Shown here: positions 6,175-14,898 of the stretch, piece after piece
How positions within the stretch are numbered: position 1 is the stretch's first letter
How the letters are laid out: every line of letters starts with the position of its first letter
Source: a virus
Reading direction: 5' to 3' (one strand)
Virus record (IMG/VR): IMGVR_UViG_3300029286_000167
Span: 1-31,989 of that record
Length of the DNA: 31,989 nucleotides
Made by a program: the position numbers and the translations under genes
Notes under the pieces: generated by a model
The model's database searches: none
Told to the model about the DNA's origin: nothing
What the model saw: the letters and a program-made list of their open reading frames with translations, nothing else

Positions 6175-6462
6175 ATGTTAACAGAAAAGTCAATTGAAAA
6201 CAAGATCAAGCGGTTATTAGCAAGCCGAGGTGCATATTTTTTCAAGCATTTCGGATGCAACTTTTCAACAGCGGGTGTACCCGATTTAATTTGTTGTGTA
6301 AATGGTCGTTTTATTGCAATTGAAGTAAAAGCGCCAAACGGACGTCTTAGTGCAATTCAGAAGATACATATTCAGCGGATTATAGAAGCTGGAGGGATTG
6401 CAATTGTAGCTCAGTCCGTCGAGGAGGTAGAACATTGCTTGAACTATTTGATTATCAATTGA
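6175..6462 (+). CDS. VRR-NUC domain nuclease
   Basis: Ninety-five residues that make up a stand-alone VRR-NUC domain, a PD-(D/E)XK fold nuclease found in phages and in FAN1. Visible are the helix IENKIKRLLASRG, the catalytic strand pair GVPDLICCVNGRFIAIEVKAP with D45-type aspartate and the E-x-K, and a terminal helix with QKIHIQRIIEAGG. Such proteins cut branched or flapped DNA and may act as a junction resolvase for the phage. It overlaps the start of the next gene by 28 bases. Confidence 0.85.
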   Translation: MLTEKSIENKIKRLLASRGAYFFKHFGCNFSTAGVPDLICCVNGRFIAIEVKAPNGRLSAIQKIHIQRIIEAGGIAIVAQSVEEVEHCLNYLIIN

Positions 6463-7601
6463 ATTACATACGCAAAGCACGTCCAAATTGGCTATATGAT
6501 TGTGACACAGGGATAGGTAAAACCGTGATGGGACTTGCTCATTATAGGGCTCATTTTAGTGATGTACCACTTGCTATAGTAGCACCAGCAAGCAAAATCA
6601 AAGAGGGTGGCTGGCAAAGAACATTAAAACAAATGTGTCCAAATAAACCGTATAGAATTTGTTCTTACAATAAATTAAAAAACAGTTTGGAATCCTTATT
6701 TGGTCACTTTATTATTTTCGATGAGTGCCATAGGCTAAAAGACTCATGCGGTGTCTGGGGCAAAGCTGCTTACAAAATATGCACAAAAGCAAAAGGATTT
6801 ATTATGTTATCAGCAACCCCAATTCCCAACACTTGGGAGGATGCGATAAATTACTTTAAAATTTTTGGACTCATTAAAAATAAGACAACATTTATTAATC
6901 GTTTTGCATTGTACACCCGACGATATGGTTATTTCGAAGTGATAGGTTGGAGAAACGAACATAAAATTAAGGCAATGTGGCAATCCATCTCAAAACGACT
7001 AAATAAAGAAGATTGTATTGATTTACCACCAATCGTTTTTAAAGATGTTTTTTTCGAGCAATCCAGAGAATACAAAAAAATATTAAAAACAAGAGTATTA
7101 GACGGGGTACCTTATGATTGTTCAATGTCGTGGAGACACGCATTGCGTAAATTTACATCACCACACGAGAAAATGGATTATCTGAAAGACTTTTTGGAAT
7201 CTACTAATCAAAATGTAGTGATATTTTACAACTACAAATACGAACTGGAATTACTCAAACAGTCTATAAAAGATAAGACCATTTACGAGTGCAATGGACA
7301 AACCAAAAATCTACCACCATATGGCACAAAAATTAAAAATAGTGTCACTTTAGCAAACTACAAAAGCGGTAGCGAGGGGGTCGAATTTACCTATGCAAAT
7401 ATAATCATCTATTTCAGTCCAACAGAAAGTTATACGGAATTTTACCAATCCTATGGTCGTTGTCACAGACTTAATCAAGACAGTAAGGTTACGGTTTATC
7501 AATTTAAAACACTCAACAGCATTGAGGAGGCTATTTATGATGCATTACAAAATAAACAAGATTTTGTGTTCGATCTGTGGGAGGCAAAAATTGCAGGATA
7601 A
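6435..7601 (+). CDS. SNF2-type DEAD/H helicase
   Basis: An ATP-dependent DNA translocase of superfamily 2, 388 residues. Motif I DCDTGIGKT (near 21-29), motif II DECH (near 95), motif III SATPIPNTWED (near 125), and motifs V-VI SGSEGVEFTYA and QSYGRCHRLNQ (near 310-348) are all present. The pattern TPIPNTWEDAINYFKI is characteristic of the small phage SNF2 helicases found next to VRR nucleases. It starts with TTG at 6435 after SD GAGGAGGT. It probably works with the neighbouring nuclease on replication or recombination intermediates. Confidence 0.9.
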   Translation: MLELFDYQLNYIRKARPNWLYDCDTGIGKTVMGLAHYRAHFSDVPLAIVAPASKIKEGGWQRTLKQMCPNKPYRICSYNKLKNSLESLFGHFIIFDECHRLKDSCGVWGKAAYKICTKAKGFIMLSATPIPNTWEDAINYFKIFGLIKNKTTFINRFALYTRRYGYFEVIGWRNEHKIKAMWQSISKRLNKEDCIDLPPIVFKDVFFEQSREYKKILKTRVLDGVPYDCSMSWRHALRKFTSPHEKMDYLKDFLESTNQNVVIFYNYKYELELLKQSIKDKTIYECNGQTKNLPPYGTKIKNSVTLANYKSGSEGVEFTYANIIIYFSPTESYTEFYQSYGRCHRLNQDSKVTVYQFKTLNSIEEAIYDALQNKQDFVFDLWEAKIAG

Positions 7602-8439
7602 AAATATAACCGAGAAAAGGGATCGTTATTTGGGTGGATCAGATTTGCCCAAGGTTATGACGACTAGCAATTTATACCGACTTGCTCACGAAAAACTTAA
7701 CCCTAAATTTCACGGCAATGAGTACACCTTTTATGGGCAATTTATCGAGCCAAAAATACGTCAATATATCAATTATAGTCAAGGTTATGAGTTTGCCCCA
7801 GCAACAATAATACGAGGCGAGTATCGTGGTAATTGTGACGGTATAGACGACCGATTTGGAAAATTATTAGAGATTAAGACGTATGGTGCAGATTTAGACT
7901 TAAATTATTATTTACCGCAAATTCAATGCTATTTAGAATTGTTTGATTTGAAAAATTGTATTGTTGCAGCATATCAACGACCAGATAATTTTTTCCATTG
8001 GGGGGATATTACTAGTCCGCAGAGTTATAACCTTGAATTCAATACCGACAGAATCGAAATGTATCTGGTACAAAGGAACAAGGCAACATGGCGTAAAATC
8101 GACCGTCGAGCGTCTAATTTTATGCGAGGACTTAATGCATTACGGACAAATCCAGCATCGAAAGAACGGGATTTCAACATTCAAGTTTACGGCAAGAGGT
8201 TTGTTGAATTGACAGAAGCATGGCGAGATTCTAAAGAACTACAAGACTTGTGTGTCCGTGAGGATATTTACAAAGCACAAATTGGAGGTGTGCATATTGC
8301 CCGAACAGATATATCTGAATTAGTGATCGATGTCGGTCGGTTAGCCGAAGAAATGCCCGAAGTTTTTGAGAAATATAAGAATATCAAGAATTCAAAGAAA
8401 TTTGCGATCAGGAGAAACAAGTATGTTATTGCCGATTAA
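7537..8439 (+). CDS. YqaJ-type recombination exonuclease
   Basis: Lambda-exonuclease-like enzyme that resects double-strand ends to feed the annealing protein. The fold's marks are present: RYLGGSDLPKVM at the N-terminus, FIEPKIRQYI, GNCDGIDD, the catalytic LLEIKTY and YYLPQIQCYLEL. The start is ATG 7537 (or 7540) after GAGGAGG at 7524-7530; the longer open frame lies inside the helicase gene. The gene overlaps the helicase by 65 bases and the following ATPase by 17. The N-terminal CSICGRQ stretch is unusual for the family. Confidence 0.85.
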   Translation: MMHYKINKILCSICGRQKLQDKNITEKRDRYLGGSDLPKVMTTSNLYRLAHEKLNPKFHGNEYTFYGQFIEPKIRQYINYSQGYEFAPATIIRGEYRGNCDGIDDRFGKLLEIKTYGADLDLNYYLPQIQCYLELFDLKNCIVAAYQRPDNFFHWGDITSPQSYNLEFNTDRIEMYLVQRNKATWRKIDRRASNFMRGLNALRTNPASKERDFNIQVYGKRFVELTEAWRDSKELQDLCVREDIYKAQIGGVHIARTDISELVIDVGRLAEEMPEVFEKYKNIKNSKKFAIRRNKYVIAD

Positions 8440-9079
8440 TATTCCCAAAATTGCCAATGTCACACCAAAGAACTTTTTTATTTGGGGTGAAAGTATGTCT
8501 GGAAAGACGTATCTTGCAACAGAGTTTCCAAATGCTTTATTGCTCAACACGGACGGTAATGCAATTAAAGTCAAAACACCGTCGCTTGATATACGTGATT
8601 ATAGCGAGTTTTTACAAACCATTGAAGAATTAGAAAAAGGGGGACACACCTATGAGTCCATAATTATTGATCTTATCGATGACGTCCGCACAATGGTCAA
8701 CAACCACGTTTGTGCAAAATACAAGATAGAGACACTCAGTGACTTGAAATACGGCAAAGCATCAGGTGAATTTAAAGATTTATGGATCAAATTAATGACA
8801 AGGTTATCACAATTACCTTACAACGTTATTTTTGTCTCTCATATTATCGAAGCAAACGGATTTGAGGCAAAAGACGTAGACAAACCATCTTTACCACAAC
8901 GAGAACTCAATGTGTGCATGGGACGTTGTGACTTATCCATACGTTGCAAAAAGATAGGCGAAAACTATATTAGACAATGCGATCGAAAAAGACACCATTA
9001 TAAACCCGAAGATATCCAAGATAAACGAGTTACCGAAATACTTAACAATGTAAAAAATTTAATTGAAAAAGGAAATTGA
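8423..9079 (+). CDS. Sak4-like / AAA_24 ATPase
   Basis: A RecA-fold single-domain ATPase of 218 residues, of the group called Sak4 or phage nucleotide-binding protein, which helps single-strand annealing. The Walker A is GESMSGKTYLA (near 21-31) and the Walker B SIIIDLIDD. A histidine-containing VIFVSHIIEANG follows, typical of the family. The start is ATG 8423 with SD AGGAGAAACAAGT; the upstream ATG at 8366 lies inside the exonuclease gene. It is followed by a DUF669-like protein, a common pairing in phages. Confidence 0.8.
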   Translation: MLLPINIPKIANVTPKNFFIWGESMSGKTYLATEFPNALLLNTDGNAIKVKTPSLDIRDYSEFLQTIEELEKGGHTYESIIIDLIDDVRTMVNNHVCAKYKIETLSDLKYGKASGEFKDLWIKLMTRLSQLPYNVIFVSHIIEANGFEAKDVDKPSLPQRELNVCMGRCDLSIRCKKIGENYIRQCDRKRHHYKPEDIQDKRVTEILNNVKNLIEKGN

Positions 9080-9084
9080 TAAAT

Positions 9085-9468
9085 ATGGAATTACAAGCAA
9101 TTATAGAACGAATCGTTGTAGAAAATACCCCTAAACCAGCAGTAGAACAAGGTACTTATGATGCTACAGTTTGCAAAATAGAAGCACGCAAAAACGACAA
9201 AGGTACGCATTGGTTGTCTTTTATCTGCGAATTGGAGGATGGTCGTACAATCGACGTACGTTATTATTTCACTGAAAAAACAGCGGGACGATCGTTTCAC
9301 GAGATAAAAAGATTGGCACGTGACTTTGAATTAAAACTCAATGTACAAGAATTCAAATCTTTAAATTATTTAGCAAACCTTTTCGCACCAATTTTAGGTC
9401 TAACAATCGCACTAAATATTGCGGTAAACGGAGAATACACAAATTACGTTATAGGCAGGTGTAAATGA
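9085..9468 (+). CDS. DUF669-like single-strand DNA-binding protein
   Basis: A 127-residue protein with the pattern of the DUF669 family, thought to bind single-stranded DNA and usually encoded beside Sak4-like ATPases. Seen: an OB-like strand set beginning EQGTYDATVCKIEARKNDKG, then HWLSFICELEDGRTIDVRYY, and a final region ILGLTIALNI. The start is ATG 9085, because SD AAAGGAAA is properly spaced to it and not to the TTG at 9076. It ends one base before the polymerase start. Confidence 0.65.
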   Translation: MELQAIIERIVVENTPKPAVEQGTYDATVCKIEARKNDKGTHWLSFICELEDGRTIDVRYYFTEKTAGRSFHEIKRLARDFELKLNVQEFKSLNYLANLFAPILGLTIALNIAVNGEYTNYVIGRCK

Positions 9469-9469
9469 T

Positions 9470-11155
9470 ATGTATGCTTACGATTTCGAAGTTTTCCCAC
9501 ACGATTGGTTAGTAGTTTTCAAAAATTACGAAGAAACCATTGTCGTACATAATGATGTGAATAAACTAAAACAAGTGATCGTCGGAATGAAAATTCCGAC
9601 GTTGGTCGGCTTTAATAATTATCATTACGACGATCTAATACTAACCAAACTATTGTCACCCGATGTGACAAAATCAGAGATTTATAACTTATCTCAAAAA
9701 ATAGTAAAAAGCAAGGATAATTTATTTGCCAATTTGAAAATATTAACTTTAGATGTCAAACAAGAATTAGCGTTAGATTTGTCACTAAAATCAATAGAAG
9801 CGCATTTAGGTTTAGATATTGTTGAGTGCTCAGTACCGTGGAATATAGACAGACCGTTGACACAGGAAGAAATCGCAGAGGTTACAAAATATTGCATTCA
9901 CGACGTGGACGCTACCCTTAAAATTTGGAAATTAAGACAGGATTATTTTTCAGCAAAAGCAAATCTAGTTAGGGAATTCAACTTGCCTTATACCGCTCTC
10001 AAAAAGACGCAAGCATCTTTAGCAGCAGAAGTTTTGAATTGCATACCCGTTACACCACCACACGATCGTCTAAAAATTGATTACGATCCTAATATCGATT
10101 GGGAATTAATACCCTACAACGTCCGAAAATTTTTCGAAGATACAACAAAAAGATATGCACGTAATGAAAGTTTTGAAAAGTTAGAAAAACGCGAAATGTC
10201 TATAATTCTGAATTCCGTTCCTCATTGCGTGGGATTTGGTGGTCTACACGGGGGACTAATCAATTACATAGGGGAAGGTGTATTTTGGCACATAGACGTT
10301 AGTTCTTATTACCCTAGCTTGATTATCAATAATAATTGGATGTCACGTGCATCTCTCAAACCAGAGAAATACAAAGAAATTAGAGACACTAGATTCAAAT
10401 TGAAAGCACAAGGTGATACACGAGAATATGTCTACAAAATTATTCTGAATTCCACTTTTGGAGCGATGAAGTCCAAGTACAATAAATTATTTGATCCAAA
10501 ACAAGCGAACAATATTTGTGTCAATGGTCAGCTTATTTTGATTCAATTAATCAGGGAATTAAAACCTTTTATACGATTAATTCAGTCAAATACAGACGGT
10601 CTAATCGTTGAAGTTTTAGATGCTGAGGGGATTAAGTTAGTACTCAATTCATTCAGTTGTCGTTTCAACCTAGACTTTTCAGTTACTCATCTCAAAAAGA
10701 TAGTTCAGCGGGACGTGAACAATTATGCAGCACAAACAATAGACGGCAAAATTAAAACTAAGGGCGTTTTTTCAGAGAAAAGCTGGAAGAATAACAGCCT
10801 CAACATCATTCCAAAGGCACTCAAAAAATTGTATTTTGAGGGAGGTGATTTGTTAGATACTATTAGGAATTCCAATATTTTGGATTATCAAATTGTCGCT
10901 AAAGCTGGTAGCAAATACGACCATATCAGCCAAAACGGAATGAAGTTGCAAAAATGTAACAGGATTTTCGCAACCCCCAATGGGTCACCAATCTACAAAT
11001 GTAAGATTAAAGCCGACCAATTAACCTACAACAAGATACCGAACACCAGTGATAAAAGTACCCCATGGAATGGGTCAGATTATGACAACAATGTAACTAT
11101 TGACTACAACTTTTATCACAATCTAATTTCGCAAGAGCTCAAAAGTTTTCAATAA
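9470..11155 (+). CDS. Family B DNA polymerase (short, phage type)
   Basis: The replicative polymerase, 561 residues, with an N-terminal 3'-5' proofreading domain: Exo I DFE (5-7), Exo II FNNYHYDD, and Exo III YCIHDVDATLK near 142. Polymerase motif A is HIDVSSYYPSLII (near 273), motif B KIILNSTFGAMKSKYN (near 322) and motif C SNTDGLIVE (near 372). Motif C is NTD rather than the common DTD, as in several other short phage enzymes. The protein is short even for the family. It is followed by the primase-helicase gene. Confidence 0.9.
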   Translation: MYAYDFEVFPHDWLVVFKNYEETIVVHNDVNKLKQVIVGMKIPTLVGFNNYHYDDLILTKLLSPDVTKSEIYNLSQKIVKSKDNLFANLKILTLDVKQELALDLSLKSIEAHLGLDIVECSVPWNIDRPLTQEEIAEVTKYCIHDVDATLKIWKLRQDYFSAKANLVREFNLPYTALKKTQASLAAEVLNCIPVTPPHDRLKIDYDPNIDWELIPYNVRKFFEDTTKRYARNESFEKLEKREMSIILNSVPHCVGFGGLHGGLINYIGEGVFWHIDVSSYYPSLIINNNWMSRASLKPEKYKEIRDTRFKLKAQGDTREYVYKIILNSTFGAMKSKYNKLFDPKQANNICVNGQLILIQLIRELKPFIRLIQSNTDGLIVEVLDAEGIKLVLNSFSCRFNLDFSVTHLKKIVQRDVNNYAAQTIDGKIKTKGVFSEKSWKNNSLNIIPKALKKLYFEGGDLLDTIRNSNILDYQIVAKAGSKYDHISQNGMKLQKCNRIFATPNGSPIYKCKIKADQLTYNKIPNTSDKSTPWNGSDYDNNVTIDYNFYHNLISQELKSFQ

Positions 11156-11179
11156 ACCCATTACAAGGAGGATAAAACC

Positions 11180-13036
11180 GTGCTATATATTCCACTTAAT
11201 TATAACAAAGAACCGATAATTCCGCAAGTAATTCCACAGAATTGTGTAGCAGATTTGGACAAACTAGAAAACGCAGGAATATTATTACCGAAGGATATTG
11301 TGGTTATTGATTTCGATGGTCACAATACAAATGAAAAACACTATGTTGATTGGTTACTTGAAAATTATCCAACACTATGTGTTACAACAGATCGAGGTTA
11401 TCATATTTATTATAAGAAGGCACCAGGCGTACGATTCACCCACGTTTCTAATAGATTGTGTGCTTGTGGCCTAATAGTTGATTTCGTTTGCGGAAAGTTT
11501 GTCACAATAAAACGTGGTGGTATTGAACGCAAAAGAACGGGGGATTTTGAGTTTTCTAAGTTACCTACATTACCTAAATGTCTTTATCCATTAGGTAATA
11601 TAAGAGACCAAGTTTCTTTAGCGGGTACAGACGAGGGTGAAAGAAACAATAATTTGTATTATCACTTGCTACATATTAGACGGAAATATGGAAGCGAGGA
11701 CTTTTCAGAAATTGCACAAATTATTAATAATGTTATGTTCCGCAAACCATTACCAGAGAAAGAACTCAAAACTACATATCACAGTGCTATGGAGGCTAAC
11801 CTAGAGGGTAATTCAACTACACGTGGTGGCAATAATGGTGGAAGTAGTACATTTGAGTTGGCAAAGTGGCTCATAGATACTTTTTCAGTTAGAAAGTACA
11901 AAGGTCAGTTATGGCACAAAAACGGTATTGGTTACGTGGCCGACGAGAGTTTGCTAGCATCTGAACTCAATAATATTAAGCCAATAACCGCAAATAAGTG
12001 GAGTGAAATATTATTTCAGTTACACCATTGTAAAAAAATAAGAATACCAGATGAACACAAGTCTCATATTAGGGTCGACAACGGTGTTATATACGATGGT
12101 AAATTCATGGATATACTACCCTCCGATGATTTCACAGCGTTCTATTTGCCCATTGCCTACAATCCCAATGCATACGACGAACATGTAGATGGATTCCTCA
12201 ATTTCTTATCCGCTAACGACCGAGATATGAGAAACGTGATAGAAGAAATGTTCGGCCACATAATACTAACCGAAGACGCACCACACGCCTTTTTCTTGAT
12301 CACTGGTAATGGCGAGAATGGTAAAAGCACATTCCTCAATATGATAAAAGCATTCACTAAAGGACTACACTCAACAGTAGATATTAAGAACTTTAGTAAC
12401 CCTAACGCACTAGTGAGGATGTACAACAAATTGGTCAACGTAGCCGACGATGTTGATCCAGACTTTTTCGAAGATTCTAAACCGCTGAAAGTTATTTCGA
12501 GTGGTGGAGAAATGGAAGTAAAAGTGCTATTCAAAGACACTTTTTCAATCACACTAAGATCATCATTAATTTTCACAGCTAACCGTGCACCAGTATGGAA
12601 AGATAAGACACACGGAATTTATAGACGATTCAATATTATTCATCTAGACAATATAATCCAAGAAACAGAGATTGATTTTCTTGAGAAACTAACTACAAAT
12701 AATGCCAAACAATACATATTACGGTTAGCACTTGAGGGTGTAGATAGATTTTTCAAGAACAACATGAAAGTTTCTTATTGCAAAAGAGCTGAAGAGGCGA
12801 AGCATCAATACATGACAGAAAGTGATCCTATGCTTTACTGGTTAGATGAAACAGGTGAAGATATCAACGACCAAAATTTACAAGAAGTTTATGAAATGTT
12901 CACCTTGTGGTCACAAGTATCAGGTGTAAAACAATTATCTAAAATTGAGTTTGGTAGAAGACTAAGAAACATTGGATATTATACAGAATCGAGAAAAGAG
13001 AACGGTCAAAGCAAGAGGAAAATATTCAAAAGATAA
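11180..13036 (+). CDS. Primase-helicase (prim-pol domain plus D5/SF3 helicase)
   Basis: A two-part replication initiator of 618 residues. The N-terminal part resembles the bifunctional primase/polymerase domain (VVIDFDGH near 43 and DRGYHIYYKK). A PriCT-like linker follows (ERNNNLYYHLLHIRRKYG), and then a D5-type superfamily 3 helicase with Walker A TGNGENGKSTFL (near 373) and a C-terminal winged-helix region (QVSGVKQLSKIEFGRRL). It starts with GTG after SD AAGGAGGATAAA. The candidate origin (13037-13345) lies directly after it, so it is the likely initiator and replicative helicase. It is typical of phages and mobile plasmids. Confidence 0.9.
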   Translation: MLYIPLNYNKEPIIPQVIPQNCVADLDKLENAGILLPKDIVVIDFDGHNTNEKHYVDWLLENYPTLCVTTDRGYHIYYKKAPGVRFTHVSNRLCACGLIVDFVCGKFVTIKRGGIERKRTGDFEFSKLPTLPKCLYPLGNIRDQVSLAGTDEGERNNNLYYHLLHIRRKYGSEDFSEIAQIINNVMFRKPLPEKELKTTYHSAMEANLEGNSTTRGGNNGGSSTFELAKWLIDTFSVRKYKGQLWHKNGIGYVADESLLASELNNIKPITANKWSEILFQLHHCKKIRIPDEHKSHIRVDNGVIYDGKFMDILPSDDFTAFYLPIAYNPNAYDEHVDGFLNFLSANDRDMRNVIEEMFGHIILTEDAPHAFFLITGNGENGKSTFLNMIKAFTKGLHSTVDIKNFSNPNALVRMYNKLVNVADDVDPDFFEDSKPLKVISSGGEMEVKVLFKDTFSITLRSSLIFTANRAPVWKDKTHGIYRRFNIIHLDNIIQETEIDFLEKLTTNNAKQYILRLALEGVDRFFKNNMKVSYCKRAEEAKHQYMTESDPMLYWLDETGEDINDQNLQEVYEMFTLWSQVSGVKQLSKIEFGRRLRNIGYYTESRKENGQSKRKIFKR

Positions 13037-13436
13037 AAATATTGACTACGGATACTACGGATGACTACGGATGTTTTAATACATCCGTAACCGCATCTAA
13101 TCCAGTAATAATGCAAGGTTGAAGGTTATAGACTACAGATACTACAGTATTTTTTTTATATATTATATATTATATATTATTATGTTGTTTGGAAAGTGTA
13201 TGAGTAACTTCTAAGGTATATAATGCCAAGGTTGAAAAAACGCAAGATCCGTAGTTTGTAAAAAAACAACCCTCAAACCCGCATTATAGAGGGATTTCTA
13301 ATCCGTAGTAATAGCAAAAAATAGCAATATCATCCGTAGTTTTTAGAAATCCAATTATTGCAACATGAACAGTCTTTTACCCTAATAGCGGTATAAATTA
13401 TATTTTAAAATAAAAACACATGAAGGTAATTTCGAA
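13037..13436. other. Candidate replication origin: iterons around an A/T-only tract
   Basis: A 400-base gap without a gene. The nonamer ACTACGGAT occurs at 13045-13053, 13054-13062 and 13064-13072, with variants ACTACAGAT (13132-13140) and ACTACAGTA (13141-13149). Its complement ATCCGTAGT occurs at 13247-13255, 13301-13309 and 13332-13340. A 9-bp stem TACGGATGT/ACATCCGTA (13066-13089) combines both. Between the two sets lies a 36-base tract of only A and T (13148-13183). Position next to the primase-helicase and the layout fit an origin, with the A/T tract as unwinding region. Confidence 0.7.
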
Positions 13437-13925
13437 GTGAATACGAAGAAGAGAAATGATGTTTATTTTGATTGGGATCATAGTAATGAATATTATGTAA
13501 AGACCGACAAAGAGCTCAAAAATAGGTATTTTGTTCTTAATAAGAATTTTGTAATAGATTTCCGATTTGCAGACTGTGAGAGACAAATTAATAACAATCA
13601 GATAGGTAGGCGATTTGCAATTCTGGATAGCATTGCCAGTTCAGACAATTTAATCGTATGTTTTTTTGATTTCAAATGTGATTCGAAATACTTAAAACAA
13701 AAAGAGTATAACAATTATTCATTAAAAAGGATTATAGAATACATTCAAGCAAACTTTTCAAAACTTTACAGCAAGAAACACGAATCAACAATTAGAAAAG
13801 AATTGACTAGTTTTACCAACATAAAAGATAAGTGCCATTTCATCCACAAAGATTTAGGAGGATTTTTGAATCAAGAATTAGATTCATATATTAAAGAATT
13901 ATTGTACATTGGATTTGTGAAATAG
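13437..13925 (+). CDS. Unknown protein between origin and structural genes
   Basis: A 162-residue, basic and aromatic-rich protein starting MNTKKRNDVYFDWDHSNEYY; I recognise no family. It starts with GTG after a weak SD (GAAGGTAATT) and is followed by a terminator (13979-14003), so it is a unit of its own between the origin and the structural operon. Codons here look even more A/T-biased than in neighbours. That and its isolation suggest a recently gained cargo gene. It could equally be a replication or copy-number factor. Confidence 0.6.
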   Translation: MNTKKRNDVYFDWDHSNEYYVKTDKELKNRYFVLNKNFVIDFRFADCERQINNNQIGRRFAILDSIASSDNLIVCFFDFKCDSKYLKQKEYNNYSLKRIIEYIQANFSKLYSKKHESTIRKELTSFTNIKDKCHFIHKDLGGFLNQELDSYIKELLYIGFVK

Positions 13926-13936
13926 GAGGGGTGCAT

Positions 13937-13981
13937 ATGGTTTACAATATCTTTTGTCAGCTCCAAAATGTTGAAATATAA
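13937..13981 (+). CDS. Tiny ORF of 14 codons (doubtful)
   Basis: MVYNIFCQLQNVEI, with a strong SD (GGAGGGG, 6-7 bases before the ATG). Its stop lies in the first base pairs of the terminator stem. It may be a leader or leftover ORF; the SD is the only support. Confidence 0.25.
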   Translation: MVYNIFCQLQNVEI

Positions 13982-14003
13982 TCGTCTACACGATTATTTT
14001 TTT
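13979..14003 (+). terminator. Rho-independent terminator
   Basis: Stem TAATCGT/ACGATTA with loop CTAC and a run of seven T directly after it. It ends transcription after the orphan gene and separates it from the structural operon. Confidence 0.8.
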
Positions 14004-14054
14004 GTAGTCTAGCTAACCTCTTTTTGTGTATTGTATAAATGAGAGAGGTGAACA

Positions 14055-14519
14055 ATGAAAACATTAACTTTAGTTTATCTAGAGAACGGCAAAGTGCATA
14101 ACGACGGTAATGCATTTGCTTTTGATGGTGAGAATTACGGCCTTACAGTCAATATAACCGTACCCGAAGGTTACGAAACCTATACTTTTGTTATGGAATG
14201 TACCAACGACACAGTAACCAAACAAATAGCGTTAGTGAGAGGTTTGACAGAATATGAGTTCAGTGTGGACGACGAACTAAGTAGTACTGGAACTTTAGAA
14301 ATGCAATTAATAGCAACTACCACAGATGATCAGAATGAGACGTTAGTAGTTAAGTGGCAAAAGTACAACATTCTAGTGGATGAGGAAACCAATACCACGG
14401 TAGATGGAACAGTCACAAAAGCGTATGTGAATACTCAAGACACAGCAACACTAACGGCAGCGAAAGATTACACAGACCAAGCAATCGCAGGGGTAATGGA
14501 GATAATAAATAATTTATAG
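14055..14519 (+). CDS. Phage structural protein, BppU-like N-terminal type (tentative)
   Basis: A 154-residue protein rich in beta strands and threonine, with LTLVYLENGKVHNDG at the start and a helical end AATLTAAKDYTDQAIAG-type segment that resembles trimerising stalks in phage fibres and baseplates. Its beginning recalls the N-terminal domain of upper baseplate proteins (BppU/DUF2479). The location just before the terminase is unusual for a baseplate protein. SD GAGAGAGGTG is strong. It is the first gene of the structural operon; no good -35 is visible, but TATAAA at 14033-14039 is a possible -10. Confidence 0.45.
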   Translation: MKTLTLVYLENGKVHNDGNAFAFDGENYGLTVNITVPEGYETYTFVMECTNDTVTKQIALVRGLTEYEFSVDDELSSTGTLEMQLIATTTDDQNETLVVKWQKYNILVDEETNTTVDGTVTKAYVNTQDTATLTAAKDYTDQAIAGVMEIINNL

Positions 14520-14529
14520 AGTGGTAAAT

Positions 14530-14898
14530 ATGAAGAAAAAAGTAGGGAGAGGACTAGCATTCAAATCAGTTGAAGAATTGAATTCAAAACTAGAAAACTA
14601 CAAGGAGTACCTAACTAAGACGGGTAAGCCACCGACAATGGCGGGATTAGCCTATTATTTAGGAATAGACAGACGTACGCTTTACAACTATGCAGAAAAG
14701 GATGAATTTTTTCACACTATAAAAAACTTTAGGGATTGGATCATGATGACACTTGAAGAATCAGCAATAGAAAAGGGAAATGGTGGAATAGTCTTTTTAC
14801 TCAAGAACTATGGATACACAGACCAGCAGAATGTTGACGTCACTGGTGGGGTAGATTTACATATCAAGTGGGTAAGTGATGGAAATACAACTAAATAG
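14530..14898 (+). CDS. terS: Terminase small subunit
   Basis: DNA-packaging subunit that recognises phage DNA. About 122 residues, with the terminase small-subunit pattern PPTMAGLAYYLGIDRRTLYNYAEK (a helix-turn-helix, around 35-60) and a later ESAIEKGNGGIVFLLKNYGY, which is the signature shared by this family. The ATG 14530 is taken as start; the GTG at 14521 overlaps the end of the previous gene. The last 20 or so bases overlap the large subunit gene. Confidence 0.85.
   Translation: MKKKVGRGLAFKSVEELNSKLENYKEYLTKTGKPPTMAGLAYYLGIDRRTLYNYAEKDEFFHTIKNFRDWIMMTLEESAIEKGNGGIVFLLKNYGYTDQQNVDVTGGVDLHIKWVSDGNTTK

Noticed and set aside
12157-12576. Minus-strand frame within the primase-helicase gene
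   Set aside because: Shadow of the helicase domain, which has clear motifs in the other direction.
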